A stretch of DNA of 64,000 nt, from the NCBI RefSeq assembly GCF_002554795.1, contig NZ_PDEQ01000003.1, positions 248,001-312,000 of the forward strand, given 5' to 3'. Positions 55,450 through 63,416 of this stretch are shown here, piece by piece. Below the pieces are notes generated by a model. The model was not told where the DNA came from. It worked only from the letters and a program-made list of their open reading frames with translations, and searched no databases. How positions within the stretch are numbered: position 1 is the first letter of the stretch; each line of letters opens with the position of its first letter. Source of the stretch: Longibacter salinarum (GTDB lineage Bacteria > Bacteroidota > Rhodothermia > Rhodothermales > Salinibacteraceae). The position numbers were made by a program, and so were the translations under genes.

Positions 55450-57651
55450 ATGTCTTCCTTCGCGTCCTTTCCACCAACCGTTTTCCAGGGATCCGGTGAT
55501 CTTCGGGACTGGCTACGGGAAACGGGGGCCAGTCTTGCACTTGCTTTACCCCGCTACAATCGCCTGGCTGTTCTCCGATCGGGGGCGACCCCGCAAAAGC
55601 AATCGAGCGAAGCGGTCCGTGATGACGAACGTCACGATTCTGACGCTCTGGCCGTGTCGCTTCATACCATCGAGACCCCGATGAAACTTCGGTCGAATGC
55701 GGAGCGCCTCTTCGTGTCGACTCGCCACCAAATGCACGAGTTCACCAATGTGCTTAGTGGCGATGCGACGTATCAGGGGCACGATTCTGCGTACATCCTT
55801 CGTCGTTCACACACGACAGGAGCGATTGGTGCTCACGATCTCGGATTCGGCGTCGACGGGGTTCTTCGGTTCGTGACGGCCCGCTACAATGCCGTTGCTG
55901 GACTCGACGACGTACACAGTTTCCGGTTGAGGTGGCAGTTGTCCGATCTCCGCGAGGAACTGCTTGGTTCCGACGCTCGACTGACGGGCATGGCTTACGA
56001 TGCCGACGATCGGCCACGGTTTGCTGCTGTGGAAGGGATTCAGCCCAGCTCAAACGACTCAACGTCGACGACGGGAGGCATCGTGGATGTAGCGTCCGGG
56101 GACATTCTGGCGTCTCAGCTAGACGCGCCACAGCATCCTCAATGCTACGACGGGAAGCTGTTTTTCGTGACAAGAGGGGACCGCAGTCTCTGGTGGAATC
56201 CGACGGAGCCCGCAGGCGAGCCCAAGCGGATCGCAACACTGCCCGGCTATCCGGTCGACATGGACGTGCTCGACGGATGCGCGATCGTCTCTATTTCGGC
56301 GACTCCCCCCGATCGGTCACCGAAAGAGAATGGGACAGAGGCTTCTCATCACGCGCAAGGTGATGACCTCCGAAACGGACTTTGTGTCGTCGATCTGTCG
56401 ACGGGTGACGTGATTGCAGAAACGCACGTCGCAGATACGCTCGGTCCAATCTCTGGCGTGTGCGTGCTCGACGACGCGCTCCATCCGACTGTTCTCACGG
56501 CGGATGACGATGAGCTTCGCCGCACAATCACGTTTGCGACGGATCAGGGCGCGGTGTATCACCGACTCCCTGATTCCGCCTCGTCCACATCCGGGGACAA
56601 GACTGAGGCTCACGCTGCATCGGCAAACGCTGAATCGACTCCGACATCGGCTGCTCCCGCTCCGTTTTCGGGGGGCTCTATCGATCAGTTAGACCTCGAC
56701 CTCTCGGAGGCGCGCCGGCGTGACACTCGTGTTAGGGCGGGTCAGCCATATCAGCTCTTCGCCGGGCAGATGCTGGCAAAAGATGTGATTAGCCGGTTTC
56801 AAGAGCTCCTACCAGGTCGATTCGTGCGGCGGGTTAAGACAGGAGCGGTGAGCGGAGATCTTCCGCTCGTTGGAGTCGTGGCGGTCGTTGGAAAACGCCC
56901 CATCGGGATCGCCGTCGCCGCCATCCCGTCGAATGCTTCAGCCTCTACGTTGCATGCGTTGAGTGTGCTTCCGGCTCAGCGCGGTCAGGGTGTCGGAACG
57001 GCGTTGTTGCAGCGTCTTGAAGCGCTTATCCAGACGGGCGGAGCAGAGGAACTGCAGGCCGAGTACCGACAATCGAATTCCTCTCGACAGGCGCTGGAAC
57101 GCGTTCTTGAAAAATCTGGATGGGACGCGCCACGCGCGAAACGCAAGCTCTATCAGGGAGATCGGGAAAACATTCCCAAACCGTTCCTGGAAACGTTGGC
57201 AAAGCGATCCCTGCAGGCCGGTGAGCTGTTTTCATGGAGTGACTTGACGACACAGGAGAAACAGAATTTGCAGGGTCGACTACGACCGGGGGCGGAACGG
57301 TCGATTCCCGTCCCTCTCAGTCCATTTCAGCTCGATGCCACGGTCGATTACGACTGTAGCCTAGGTCTTCGGCACGAGGATCGGGTGGTGGGCTGGATGA
57401 TTACCCATCGCCTCGCACCAGAAGTTCTTCAGTACACATGCCTGTACGTCGAGCCGGACATTCGGGGGCCGGGTGTGGGGCTCTCGCTCCTTGCTGAAGC
57501 TATGCGTCGGCAGGCCGAGCGGACAGACATTCCCCGCTTCATCTGGATGATCGATGCCGAGAACACACGAATGCATCGGTTCGTGGAGGGACGCCTTGCC
57601 TCGGTGATCGATAAGCAGGATACGTTACTTCACGCCGTGACCCGTTTTTGA
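55450..57651 (+). CDS. Fusion of a TIGR03032-like propeller domain with two GNAT acetyltransferase domains
   Basis: 733 residues, no signal peptide, so probably cytosolic. Residues about 10-375 match the TIGR03032/DUF4915 pattern: STRHQMHEFTNVLSG (from 90), RRSHTTGAIGAHDLGF, FVTARYNAVAGLDDVHSF, IVDVASGDILASQLDAPQHP and LCVVDLSTGDVIAETHV; this is thought to be a beta-propeller. A Ser/Ala/Thr-rich linker (about 380-420) joins it to a GNAT fold with acetyl-CoA loop QRGQGVG (R511-G516) and then a second GNAT with RGPGVG (R672-G677). Two catalytic acetyltransferase folds on a propeller is an unusual combination; substrate unknown. A T9SS sorting domain continues in frame after its TGA stop (57649-57651). 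Confidence 0.85.
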   Translation: MSSFASFPPTVFQGSGDLRDWLRETGASLALALPRYNRLAVLRSGATPQKQSSEAVRDDERHDSDALAVSLHTIETPMKLRSNAERLFVSTRHQMHEFTNVLSGDATYQGHDSAYILRRSHTTGAIGAHDLGFGVDGVLRFVTARYNAVAGLDDVHSFRLRWQLSDLREELLGSDARLTGMAYDADDRPRFAAVEGIQPSSNDSTSTTGGIVDVASGDILASQLDAPQHPQCYDGKLFFVTRGDRSLWWNPTEPAGEPKRIATLPGYPVDMDVLDGCAIVSISATPPDRSPKENGTEASHHAQGDDLRNGLCVVDLSTGDVIAETHVADTLGPISGVCVLDDALHPTVLTADDDELRRTITFATDQGAVYHRLPDSASSTSGDKTEAHAASANAESTPTSAAPAPFSGGSIDQLDLDLSEARRRDTRVRAGQPYQLFAGQMLAKDVISRFQELLPGRFVRRVKTGAVSGDLPLVGVVAVVGKRPIGIAVAAIPSNASASTLHALSVLPAQRGQGVGTALLQRLEALIQTGGAEELQAEYRQSNSSRQALERVLEKSGWDAPRAKRKLYQGDRENIPKPFLETLAKRSLQAGELFSWSDLTTQEKQNLQGRLRPGAERSIPVPLSPFQLDATVDYDCSLGLRHEDRVVGWMITHRLAPEVLQYTCLYVEPDIRGPGVGLSLLAEAMRRQAERTDIPRFIWMIDAENTRMHRFVEGRLASVIDKQDTLLHAVTRF

Positions 57652-57936
57652 TGGTTATCTTGGTTGAGTAGGGGCGTTGTCTTCGGCCGGCCGTCGCCCA
57701 ATCCAGTGCGAAGCCAGCTGGCATTCACGCTCGGCATGGCAGAGAGCCGCCCGGTGCGGATCGTGATGTACGACCTCCTCGGCCGACCGGTCGCGATGCT
57801 GTACGACGGCACGCCGACAGCGGGGCAGGAAGAGACGCTCACGCGCTCGCTGCCGCGCCTCCCGAGCGGACGCTACTTCCTTCGTCTCGAAGGCGAGTCC
57901 GTAAACGCCGTCCAACCCGTCACTATCGTCCGGTAG
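57652..57936 (+). pseudogene. Orphan T9SS C-terminal sorting domain, in frame behind the preceding stop
   Basis: Directly after the TGA of the propeller-GNAT gene, the same frame continues (WLSWLSRGVVFGRPSPNP) into about 80 residues of a complete type A T9SS sorting domain: SPNPVRSQLAFTL, VRIVMYDLLGRPV, RYFLRLEGE, PVTIVR, then TAG. No secreted passenger is attached. It looks like the remnant of a lost T9SS gene, or it is a stop-codon-separated extension; a TTG-started small protein at 57664 is possible but would lack a signal peptide. Its sorting domain is clearly different from that of the neighbouring repeat protein. Confidence 0.65.
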
Positions 57937-57993
57937 CGCACGTGCCGTGAATGGCAAAGGCACCCGTTCACGCACCATTTTCTGAGCTAAAAG

Positions 57994-58032
57994 AAAGGGC
58001 TGCCCCTCCACGATCGGAAGGGCAGCCTTTTT
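57994..58032. terminator. Bidirectional rho-independent terminator
   Basis: AAAGGGCTGCCC pairs with GGGCAGCCTTTTT, with T-runs on both strands. It lies between the convergent propeller-GNAT/sorting-domain unit and serS. Confidence 0.88.
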
Positions 58033-58044
58033 ACGTCATCTGAA

Positions 58045-58097
58045 GATGTTGATGAATCAATACGTCGACACGTCACCACATCCGTACCTCAACACGT
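58045..58097 (-). repeat. Degenerate short-word repeat after serS
   Basis: On the minus strand, just 3' of the serS stop, words such as GTGTTGAGGTACGG, ATGTGGTGACGTGT and CGACGTATTG follow one another, similar to the run behind the acyl-CoA dehydrogenase gene. It fills the space between stop codon and terminator. Confidence 0.65.
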
Positions 58098-59375
58098 TTA
58101 TTCGATCGTGTCAAATCCGGTGTACGGCTGCAGAACCTCTGGTATCAGCACGTTGCCGTGCTCGTCCTGGTACTGCTCGAGAATGGCGGCGACAATACGG
58201 GGAAGGGCGAGCCCACTCCCGTTGAGCGTGTGGACCAACTTGGGTTTTGCTTCGGCTTCCGGGCGGTAGCGAATCGCCATCCGACGCGCCTGGAATGCCT
58301 CGAAGTTCGAGATGGACGAGACCTCCAGCCAGCGTTGCTGGCCCGCGCTCCAGACTTCCAGGTCGTACTTCTTCGCCTGTGTGAATCCCATGTCGCCGGT
58401 GCACATCAGGAGACGGCGGTACGGCAGGCCGAGATCATCGAGCAGGGCCTCGGCATTTTCGCGGAGCGATTCGAGGGCACGGTAGCTGTCGTCTGGCTCC
58501 ACGACGTGAACGAGCTCCACCTTATCGAATTGATGCAGGCGGTTCAGGCCGCGCACGTCGGCGCCGTGCGACCCGGCCTCGCGGCGAAAGCACGGTGTGT
58601 AGGCGCACAGCTTGACGGGAAGCTCATCGGCCGAAAGAATTTCGTTCCGGAAGAAGTTCGTGACCGGGACCTCGGCTGTGGGAATCGGGAAAAGCTCATC
58701 CCGCTGAATCTCGTACATCAGATCCTCCTTGTCCGGCAGCTGACCGGTACCGCGGGCGCTGTCCTCGTTGACGAAGTGCGGGGCCTGTACTTCGCGATAG
58801 CCGTTTTCCTGCGCTCGGTCAAGAAAGAAGTTGATCAGCGCACGCTGCAGACGGGCACCCTTTCCAAGGTAGAACGGGAAACCCGCTCCTGTGACTTTCG
58901 CGCCTCGCTCGAAATCGACGAGGTCGTGCTGCTCTGTAATCTCCCAGTGCGGCTTTGGATCGAAGTCAAACGTCGGCTTCTCACCAACCTCCGCAGCCAC
59001 CTCGTTGTCCTCCTCCGTGGCGCCGACCGGAACGCTTCGGTGCGGGACGTTCGGAATCTCCAGCAGAAGCCGCTGCTGCTTTTCCTTCACCTCGCGAACC
59101 GTTTCTTCCAGCTCTTTGACGCGGTCCTTGAGCCGACTCGTCTCCTCAATCTTCTCCTGCGCCTCCTCGTCCTTGCCCTCACGCTTGAGCTGGCCGATCG
59201 AGCGGGAGACCTTGTTTTGCTTCTCCTGTGTCTCCTGCATCTCCGTGATCGCCGCACGCCTCTCCTCATCCACCTCCAGTAGCTGGTCGACGATGGCCGG
59301 ATCCCCCGCGCCTTTCGCCCGGATGGCCTCCTTGATTCGCTTCGGCTCTTTTCGGATGCGTTCGATGTCGAGCAT
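58098..59375 (-). CDS. serS: Seryl-tRNA synthetase
   Basis: 425-residue class II synthetase charging tRNA-Ser. The N-terminal antiparallel coiled-coil arm (EETSRLKDRVKELEETVREVKEKQQ region) is intact, motif 2 is FRREAGSHGADVRGLNRLHQF, and motif 3 is NGSGLALPRIVAAILEQYQ. Full length. Start ATG 59375 gives MLDIERIRKEP, the typical SerRS opening. Its 3' region has word repeats, then the shared terminator. Confidence 0.97.
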   Translation of the reverse strand: MLDIERIRKEPKRIKEAIRAKGAGDPAIVDQLLEVDEERRAAITEMQETQEKQNKVSRSIGQLKREGKDEEAQEKIEETSRLKDRVKELEETVREVKEKQQRLLLEIPNVPHRSVPVGATEEDNEVAAEVGEKPTFDFDPKPHWEITEQHDLVDFERGAKVTGAGFPFYLGKGARLQRALINFFLDRAQENGYREVQAPHFVNEDSARGTGQLPDKEDLMYEIQRDELFPIPTAEVPVTNFFRNEILSADELPVKLCAYTPCFRREAGSHGADVRGLNRLHQFDKVELVHVVEPDDSYRALESLRENAEALLDDLGLPYRRLLMCTGDMGFTQAKKYDLEVWSAGQQRWLEVSSISNFEAFQARRMAIRYRPEAEAKPKLVHTLNGSGLALPRIVAAILEQYQDEHGNVLIPEVLQPYTGFDTIE

Positions 59376-59455
59376 ACGGTACGATTCGGTGGTCGATAGA
59401 TAAGGGCAGAACGGGGACGCTAACTATAAAACGTACGAAGCGAATTCCACTCCGT

Positions 59456-59660
59456 CGTCAAAAGGTTTTCGAATTGCGGATTGCGAAATGCAAAGCGTCG
59501 ATTGGGAAATGCGGATTGTGAATTAAGGATTCCGGATTAGGTACGTTCGATTTTACGTACACTTCAGGAGCCCGAGAACGAAGCGCCGCTTTCCCATGGA
59601 ATAGCACATAGGCCGTGGAAAAGAATCCAATCCACCATCCACGATTAACAATCGACTGCG
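59456..59660 (-). repeat. AT-rich degenerate word repeat after the RmlD-like gene
   Basis: On the minus strand after the stop at 59661, the sequence is built from words such as AATCCG, AATTC and CATTTC: examples are TAATCCGGAATCC, CAATCCGCATTTCCCAATCG and TTTCGCAATCCGCAATTCG, and also GATGGTGGATTGGATTC nearer the stop. Its base composition differs from the flanking genes. It is a third dialect of 3'-flanking short-word arrays in this window. Confidence 0.7.
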
Positions 59661-60569
59661 TCACTTCATCTCATCCCGCACAGCGGCAAGCCCATCCCGC
59701 AGCGAATGCGGCGAATATCCGAGTTCGGTTTCTCCTTTCAGAATAATGAATCCGGTTCGCAGGGGACGATCGACGGCATCGTCGAAGTAGTCGCTCGAAA
59801 CGGGACGGATGAGGGTGTCGTCAAGGTCGCAGACATCGGCGACGGTACACGCGAGGTCGTAGACGGACACGAGTTCGCGTCCAGAAAGATGGAAGACACC
59901 GTCTTTCTCGAAGTGCAGAAGACGCTCGATTCCCGTTGCGAGGTCGACAACGTACGTCGGTGTTCGGTACTGATCGTCGACAACATGAATGGTTTCGCCC
60001 CGAGACAGGGAATTGACCACCCAGAGCACGAAGTTGGACCGGCTGAGGCGGTTGGCAGTGCCGTAAAGAAGGATGGTTCGCACGATCGCCCATGAGCCGA
60101 GGCCGGATGCGCGGACGGCGTTTTCCCCGGCGAGCTTCGAGCGTCCGTAGTAATTTACCGGGTCCGGGCGGGCAGATTCGTCGTATGGACCGTCTTCGCC
60201 ATCAAATACAAAATCGGTTGAGACCTGGACGAGACGAGCCCCGATCTTGCGGCACTCGTTCGCGAGCGTCTCGACCGCGGCTGCATTCACATTCCAGCAC
60301 CGCTCTCGATGATTCCGGCACTCGCCGACGCTCGAAACCGCAGCACAGTTGACGACCACGTTCGGCGTGAAGTCCTGGAACGTCCTGTGGACGGCCGAGG
60401 CGTCGGTGACGTCGAGCGGCGCGTACCCGAACGACCCTTTGTCAAACCGGGGGCCATCATCACGAGCCGTTGCCAGCACATCGTACTCTGGCAGCCGGCT
60501 GAGTCGCTGAACGAGAGCCTGACCGAGCAAGCCATTCGCACCCGTTACGAGTACGCGATTGTACAGCAT
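59661..60569 (-). CDS. dTDP-4-dehydrorhamnose reductase-like (RmlD family) oxidoreductase
   Basis: 302-residue short-chain dehydrogenase fold. RVLVTGANGLLGQALVQRL gives the NAD(P)-binding GxxGxxG, STDFVFDG the catalytic strand, and YYGRSKLAGE the YxxxK pair (the Tyr and Lys of the SDR catalytic triad). VDDQYRTPTYVVDLATGIERLL matches the RmlD substrate-binding half. Typically reduces dTDP-4-keto-rhamnose in O-antigen sugar synthesis, but rmlABC are not here, and the family has other members. The function is therefore moderate. Confidence 0.85.
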   Translation of the reverse strand: MLYNRVLVTGANGLLGQALVQRLSRLPEYDVLATARDDGPRFDKGSFGYAPLDVTDASAVHRTFQDFTPNVVVNCAAVSSVGECRNHRERCWNVNAAAVETLANECRKIGARLVQVSTDFVFDGEDGPYDESARPDPVNYYGRSKLAGENAVRASGLGSWAIVRTILLYGTANRLSRSNFVLWVVNSLSRGETIHVVDDQYRTPTYVVDLATGIERLLHFEKDGVFHLSGRELVSVYDLACTVADVCDLDDTLIRPVSSDYFDDAVDRPLRTGFIILKGETELGYSPHSLRDGLAAVRDEMK

Positions 60570-60702
60570 CGGCGACGGAGATAGACATCAGAAATGAGGG
60601 CAGTGCGACAACGCTGGCGTCGGACAGCAGGGTTCGACGTTTCACGTTACAAAGATGCACGGGAGAGAAGGACGCGGTGCAGCGGAGTGGGTTGGTCCGG
60701 TC

Positions 60703-61227
60703 CTAAAAGTAGTAGCGGAGTCCTACGCTACCACCAATGCGCGGTTTTACGTCGGGTTGGACTTGGAACCGAGGAATGATCTGGAGAAAGACTTCAAAGT
60801 GCTCGGCGTAAAAATTCAGACCGCCGATGGAACTGACGCCCAGGATGGGCGCCGGTTCGGTGGTCAGCTGTTCGGCTCCTCCGATGAGGCCGGGTCCAAA
60901 ATAAATCCAGAGGGGCGATTCCGGGATGGGTTGTTCCCAGACGCGGTGGAGGTACAGGACGGCACGGTCGTCGAGGTCGGTGCTCACGAGTAGATCGTAC
61001 GCTATGCTGTCCTCGCGGTACAGCTTCACGGAGGCACCACCGGGCAGACCGGCCTGTCCTCCCACGCCCAGAGCGCCGATCTGCCGCTGGGCGATCGCAT
61101 CGGTTGGCCATGCGATAAGAAGGAGCACAAGGACAGGGATCCCAACACAAGCGCCTCGACCCGAGAGGGAAACCACTAGCTGTCGAAACGGAGAAGGAGG
61201 TGGAGGGGTTGCCAGACGGGTCGTCAT
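60703..61227 (-). CDS. Small exported outer-membrane-like protein
   Basis: 174 residues. A long N-terminal region (Pro-rich) precedes a hydrophobic run VGIPVLVLLLIAWPTDAIAQ with likely cleavage after AIAQ. The mature part is Gly-rich and alternating (GALGVGGQAGLPGGASVKLYR, LWIYFGPGLIGGAEQL, SIGGLNFYAEHFEVFLQIIPRF) and ends in GGSVGLRYYF, the terminal aromatic of small beta-barrels. Function unknown. The start overlaps the thioesterase stop by ATGA (61224-61229), so they form one operon. Confidence 0.75.
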   Translation of the reverse strand: MTTRLATPPPPSPFRQLVVSLSGRGACVGIPVLVLLLIAWPTDAIAQRQIGALGVGGQAGLPGGASVKLYREDSIAYDLLVSTDLDDRAVLYLHRVWEQPIPESPLWIYFGPGLIGGAEQLTTEPAPILGVSSIGGLNFYAEHFEVFLQIIPRFQVQPDVKPRIGGSVGLRYYF

Positions 61228-61775
61228 CAGGAGTGAGATGGGGAGGCCTGAATGGCGGCGCGCATGTCCTCTCGCAGATTGGTTGCATCCTCCAGACCCA
61301 GACGCCCGGCGAGCACGAGGCGGATTTCGCGCCGCTTCGCCGCGGCATCATATCGTTCCTTTTCCTCTTCGGTCTCCGGTTGGATCGGTGGGATTTCGAC
61401 AGGGCGGCTTTCGTCGTCGAGTCCGACGAACGTGTAGAACGCGCGGTTGGACTTCAGCTTCGTCTGCTGCTTTGGGTTTTCCGCCCAGACGTTCAACTCC
61501 ACTTCCATCGACGTCCGAAACGCCCGGTTGACCTGGCTCTCGATGACGACGACATCCCCGCCTCGAATGGGAGCCTGGAACTCGACATTGTCAACAGACG
61601 CCGTCACGCACACGGTGTTGGCATGACGCTGCGCCGAGATCGCTGCGCATTTGTCCATCAGGTGCAGTAGCCGGCCCCCCATCATGTTGCCCAGACTGTT
61701 GGTATCGTTGGGCAGGACAATTTCGTTGATAATGGCGCGGGAATCCGCAACCGGCTTGGCCTTGGTCGACGACAT
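61227..61775 (-). CDS. Acyl-CoA thioesterase (hotdog fold, YciA/BACH type)
   Basis: 182-residue hotdog-fold enzyme. VLPNDTNSLGNMMGGRLLHLMDKCAAISAQRHAN is the hallmark (N23 to D41 region), followed by VTASVDNVEFQAPIRGGDVVVIES and MEVELNVWAENPKQQ. It hydrolyses acyl-CoAs. A Glu-rich C-terminal tail follows. It is first in a two-gene operon with the small outer-membrane protein. Confidence 0.92.
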   Translation of the reverse strand: MSSTKAKPVADSRAIINEIVLPNDTNSLGNMMGGRLLHLMDKCAAISAQRHANTVCVTASVDNVEFQAPIRGGDVVVIESQVNRAFRTSMEVELNVWAENPKQQTKLKSNRAFYTFVGLDDESRPVEIPPIQPETEEEKERYDAAAKRREIRLVLAGRLGLEDATNLREDMRAAIQASPSHS

Positions 61776-61869
61776 AGAGGCAGAGAAGCGAAGGGAGAAG
61801 GGGAGGCGATTCGGTCATTCAAAACGTACCCACGACACAATAGCAAAGGCCACCGAAGCACCGACGCGC

Positions 61870-63189
61870 TTACGTCTTTTGCTTCTTTTTCTTCGCTGCG
61901 GGAAAGAGAATATTGTTGAGGATGAGCCGATATCCCGGAGAGTGCTTGTGGAGGGCAAGATCGGTCGGCGGGTCACCGACGAAGTGTTGGTAGTCTTCCG
62001 GGTCGTGGCCGGCGTAAAACGTGAAGGTGCCCTGGCCAAGCGTCCCGTGCAGGTAGCGAACCTGGTCACGGTTGGGCGCTTCCGCGAGAATCACAACGTC
62101 ATCCTTGACGAGGCTCTTCTTGAACGCGGTCGTTTGCCCGACGAAACCCTTTACAGTCGCAACGTGGTTCTGCGTGAGCATTGTTGGCACCGGATCCCAT
62201 TTTGCACTGAACTCGAACAGGGTGAAGTAGTCGAGCGATGGGTCGCGGAGCTGGGGGGGCGGTGGCCCAACATCGATGTTCGAGTGCTCGTACTCGTGCG
62301 GGTTGAAGTTCGGCTGGAAGTTTTCGAAGGCGATGGTGTTCGAAAAATCAAGCTTGTCTATCGCATCCGGGTCGACCGGATCGCCGTCGTATTCGCGCGG
62401 CACGATGTCCGTCTGGTGTGCAGCGAGAGCGATGTCGAACGTGTCCGTTCCCGAACACATCGAGAAGAGGAAGCCGCCCTGTGACACGTAGCCACGGATG
62501 CGTTCGGCGACCGCGAGTTTCAGTTCGCTGACCTTGCGAAAGCCGTGCTTCCGGGCGAGCGTCTCGGCTTCCTGCTGCTGCTTGATGTACCATGACTGGT
62601 TGCGGTAGCGGAGAAACTTCCCGAACTGGCCGGTGAAGTCTTCGTGGTGCATGTGGACCCAGTCGTAGTCCGACAGCTTCCCGTCTAGAACCTCCGCGTC
62701 GTAAATCATGTCGTGCGGCACTTCCGCGTACGTCAAGGCCAGTAGCACCGCATCGTCCCAGGGGAGCGTCGCATCGGGCGCGTACACGGCGATCTTCGGT
62801 GGCTTCTGCAGCCGAACGACGGACATGTTGCTCCCCTCGGCTTCGACTTCGGAGATCACCTTCGAAGCCGTCCCGCCGTTCAGGAGCTCGAAGGAGACGC
62901 CGCGGACGCGGAGCTCTTGTTTGATCGATGGAGAGGCGGGCGCCATGAACGAGCCCCCGCGGTAGTTGAGGAGCCAGTCGACATCGATGCCCTGCTCCAG
63001 AGCCCAAAAAGCTGCACCGTATGCCTTGAGGTGGTTCGTCTGCCGGTCATCCATCGGGACGAGGATGTCCTCGCCGTGGGCCGGGCGTACCGCGAGCATC
63101 AGCACGGGCACCAACAATACGAAAAGCCATCGAAGCCCCGCTTGCTTTGAGGGTGCCACTGCTGTTCGATGATCGAGAGAAAAACGCAT
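61870..63189 (-). CDS. Secreted protein of the family often annotated 'asparagine synthetase B'
   Basis: 439 residues with signal peptide (LRWLFVLLVPVLMLAVRPAHGE). The mature start DILVPMDDRQTNHLKAYGAAFWALEQGIDVDWLLNYRGGSF is highly characteristic of this Bacteroidetes family. It has none of the marks of true AsnB: no N-terminal Cys nucleophile of a glutaminase and no PP-loop ATP site. It also contains MHHEDFTGQFGKFLRYR, FLFSMCSGTDTFDIAL and FYAGHDPEDYQHFVGDPP, with Asp/His-rich positions that may bind metal. The true activity is unknown. It is divergent from asnS. Confidence 0.85.
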   Translation of the reverse strand: MRFSLDHRTAVAPSKQAGLRWLFVLLVPVLMLAVRPAHGEDILVPMDDRQTNHLKAYGAAFWALEQGIDVDWLLNYRGGSFMAPASPSIKQELRVRGVSFELLNGGTASKVISEVEAEGSNMSVVRLQKPPKIAVYAPDATLPWDDAVLLALTYAEVPHDMIYDAEVLDGKLSDYDWVHMHHEDFTGQFGKFLRYRNQSWYIKQQQEAETLARKHGFRKVSELKLAVAERIRGYVSQGGFLFSMCSGTDTFDIALAAHQTDIVPREYDGDPVDPDAIDKLDFSNTIAFENFQPNFNPHEYEHSNIDVGPPPPQLRDPSLDYFTLFEFSAKWDPVPTMLTQNHVATVKGFVGQTTAFKKSLVKDDVVILAEAPNRDQVRYLHGTLGQGTFTFYAGHDPEDYQHFVGDPPTDLALHKHSPGYRLILNNILFPAAKKKKQKT

Positions 63190-63416
63190 GTCCGAACCGC
63201 GTCGCGCGTGGGAGGGAAGAATGTAGAGCGGTGATTCACAACGCTGAAGCCGGAAAGTCGTTCACTTTCGTGGGACCGATCGCGAGGGATACACCCATGT
63301 TCGCGCTACCAGACGCCGGAACATGAACGGTGCTCCGTGTATCACGCATGGGCCAAGACCCCGGCACCGTGTCCGGCCCTGTTCACCCTCTTTCCCACGC
63401 ATCCAACTCGTTCTGA
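63190..63416. promoter_or_regulatory. Divergent promoter region upstream of asnS
   Basis: 227 bases between the secreted-protein gene and asnS, with both start codons pointing outward. It should contain both promoters. I see no T-box-like structure, hairpin or terminator. Confidence 0.4.

Noticed and set aside
57664-57936. A stand-alone small gene started by TTG
   Set aside because: It encodes only a T9SS sorting domain with no signal peptide; better read as an orphan remnant or in-frame extension.
58158-59282. 374-residue plus-strand frame opposite serS
   Set aside because: Antisense shadow of full-length SerRS; Leu/Val-rich sequence typical of reverse coding strands.
61651-62484. 277-residue plus-strand frame across the thioesterase and the secreted-protein gene
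   Set aside because: Antisense shadow spanning two well-supported genes.
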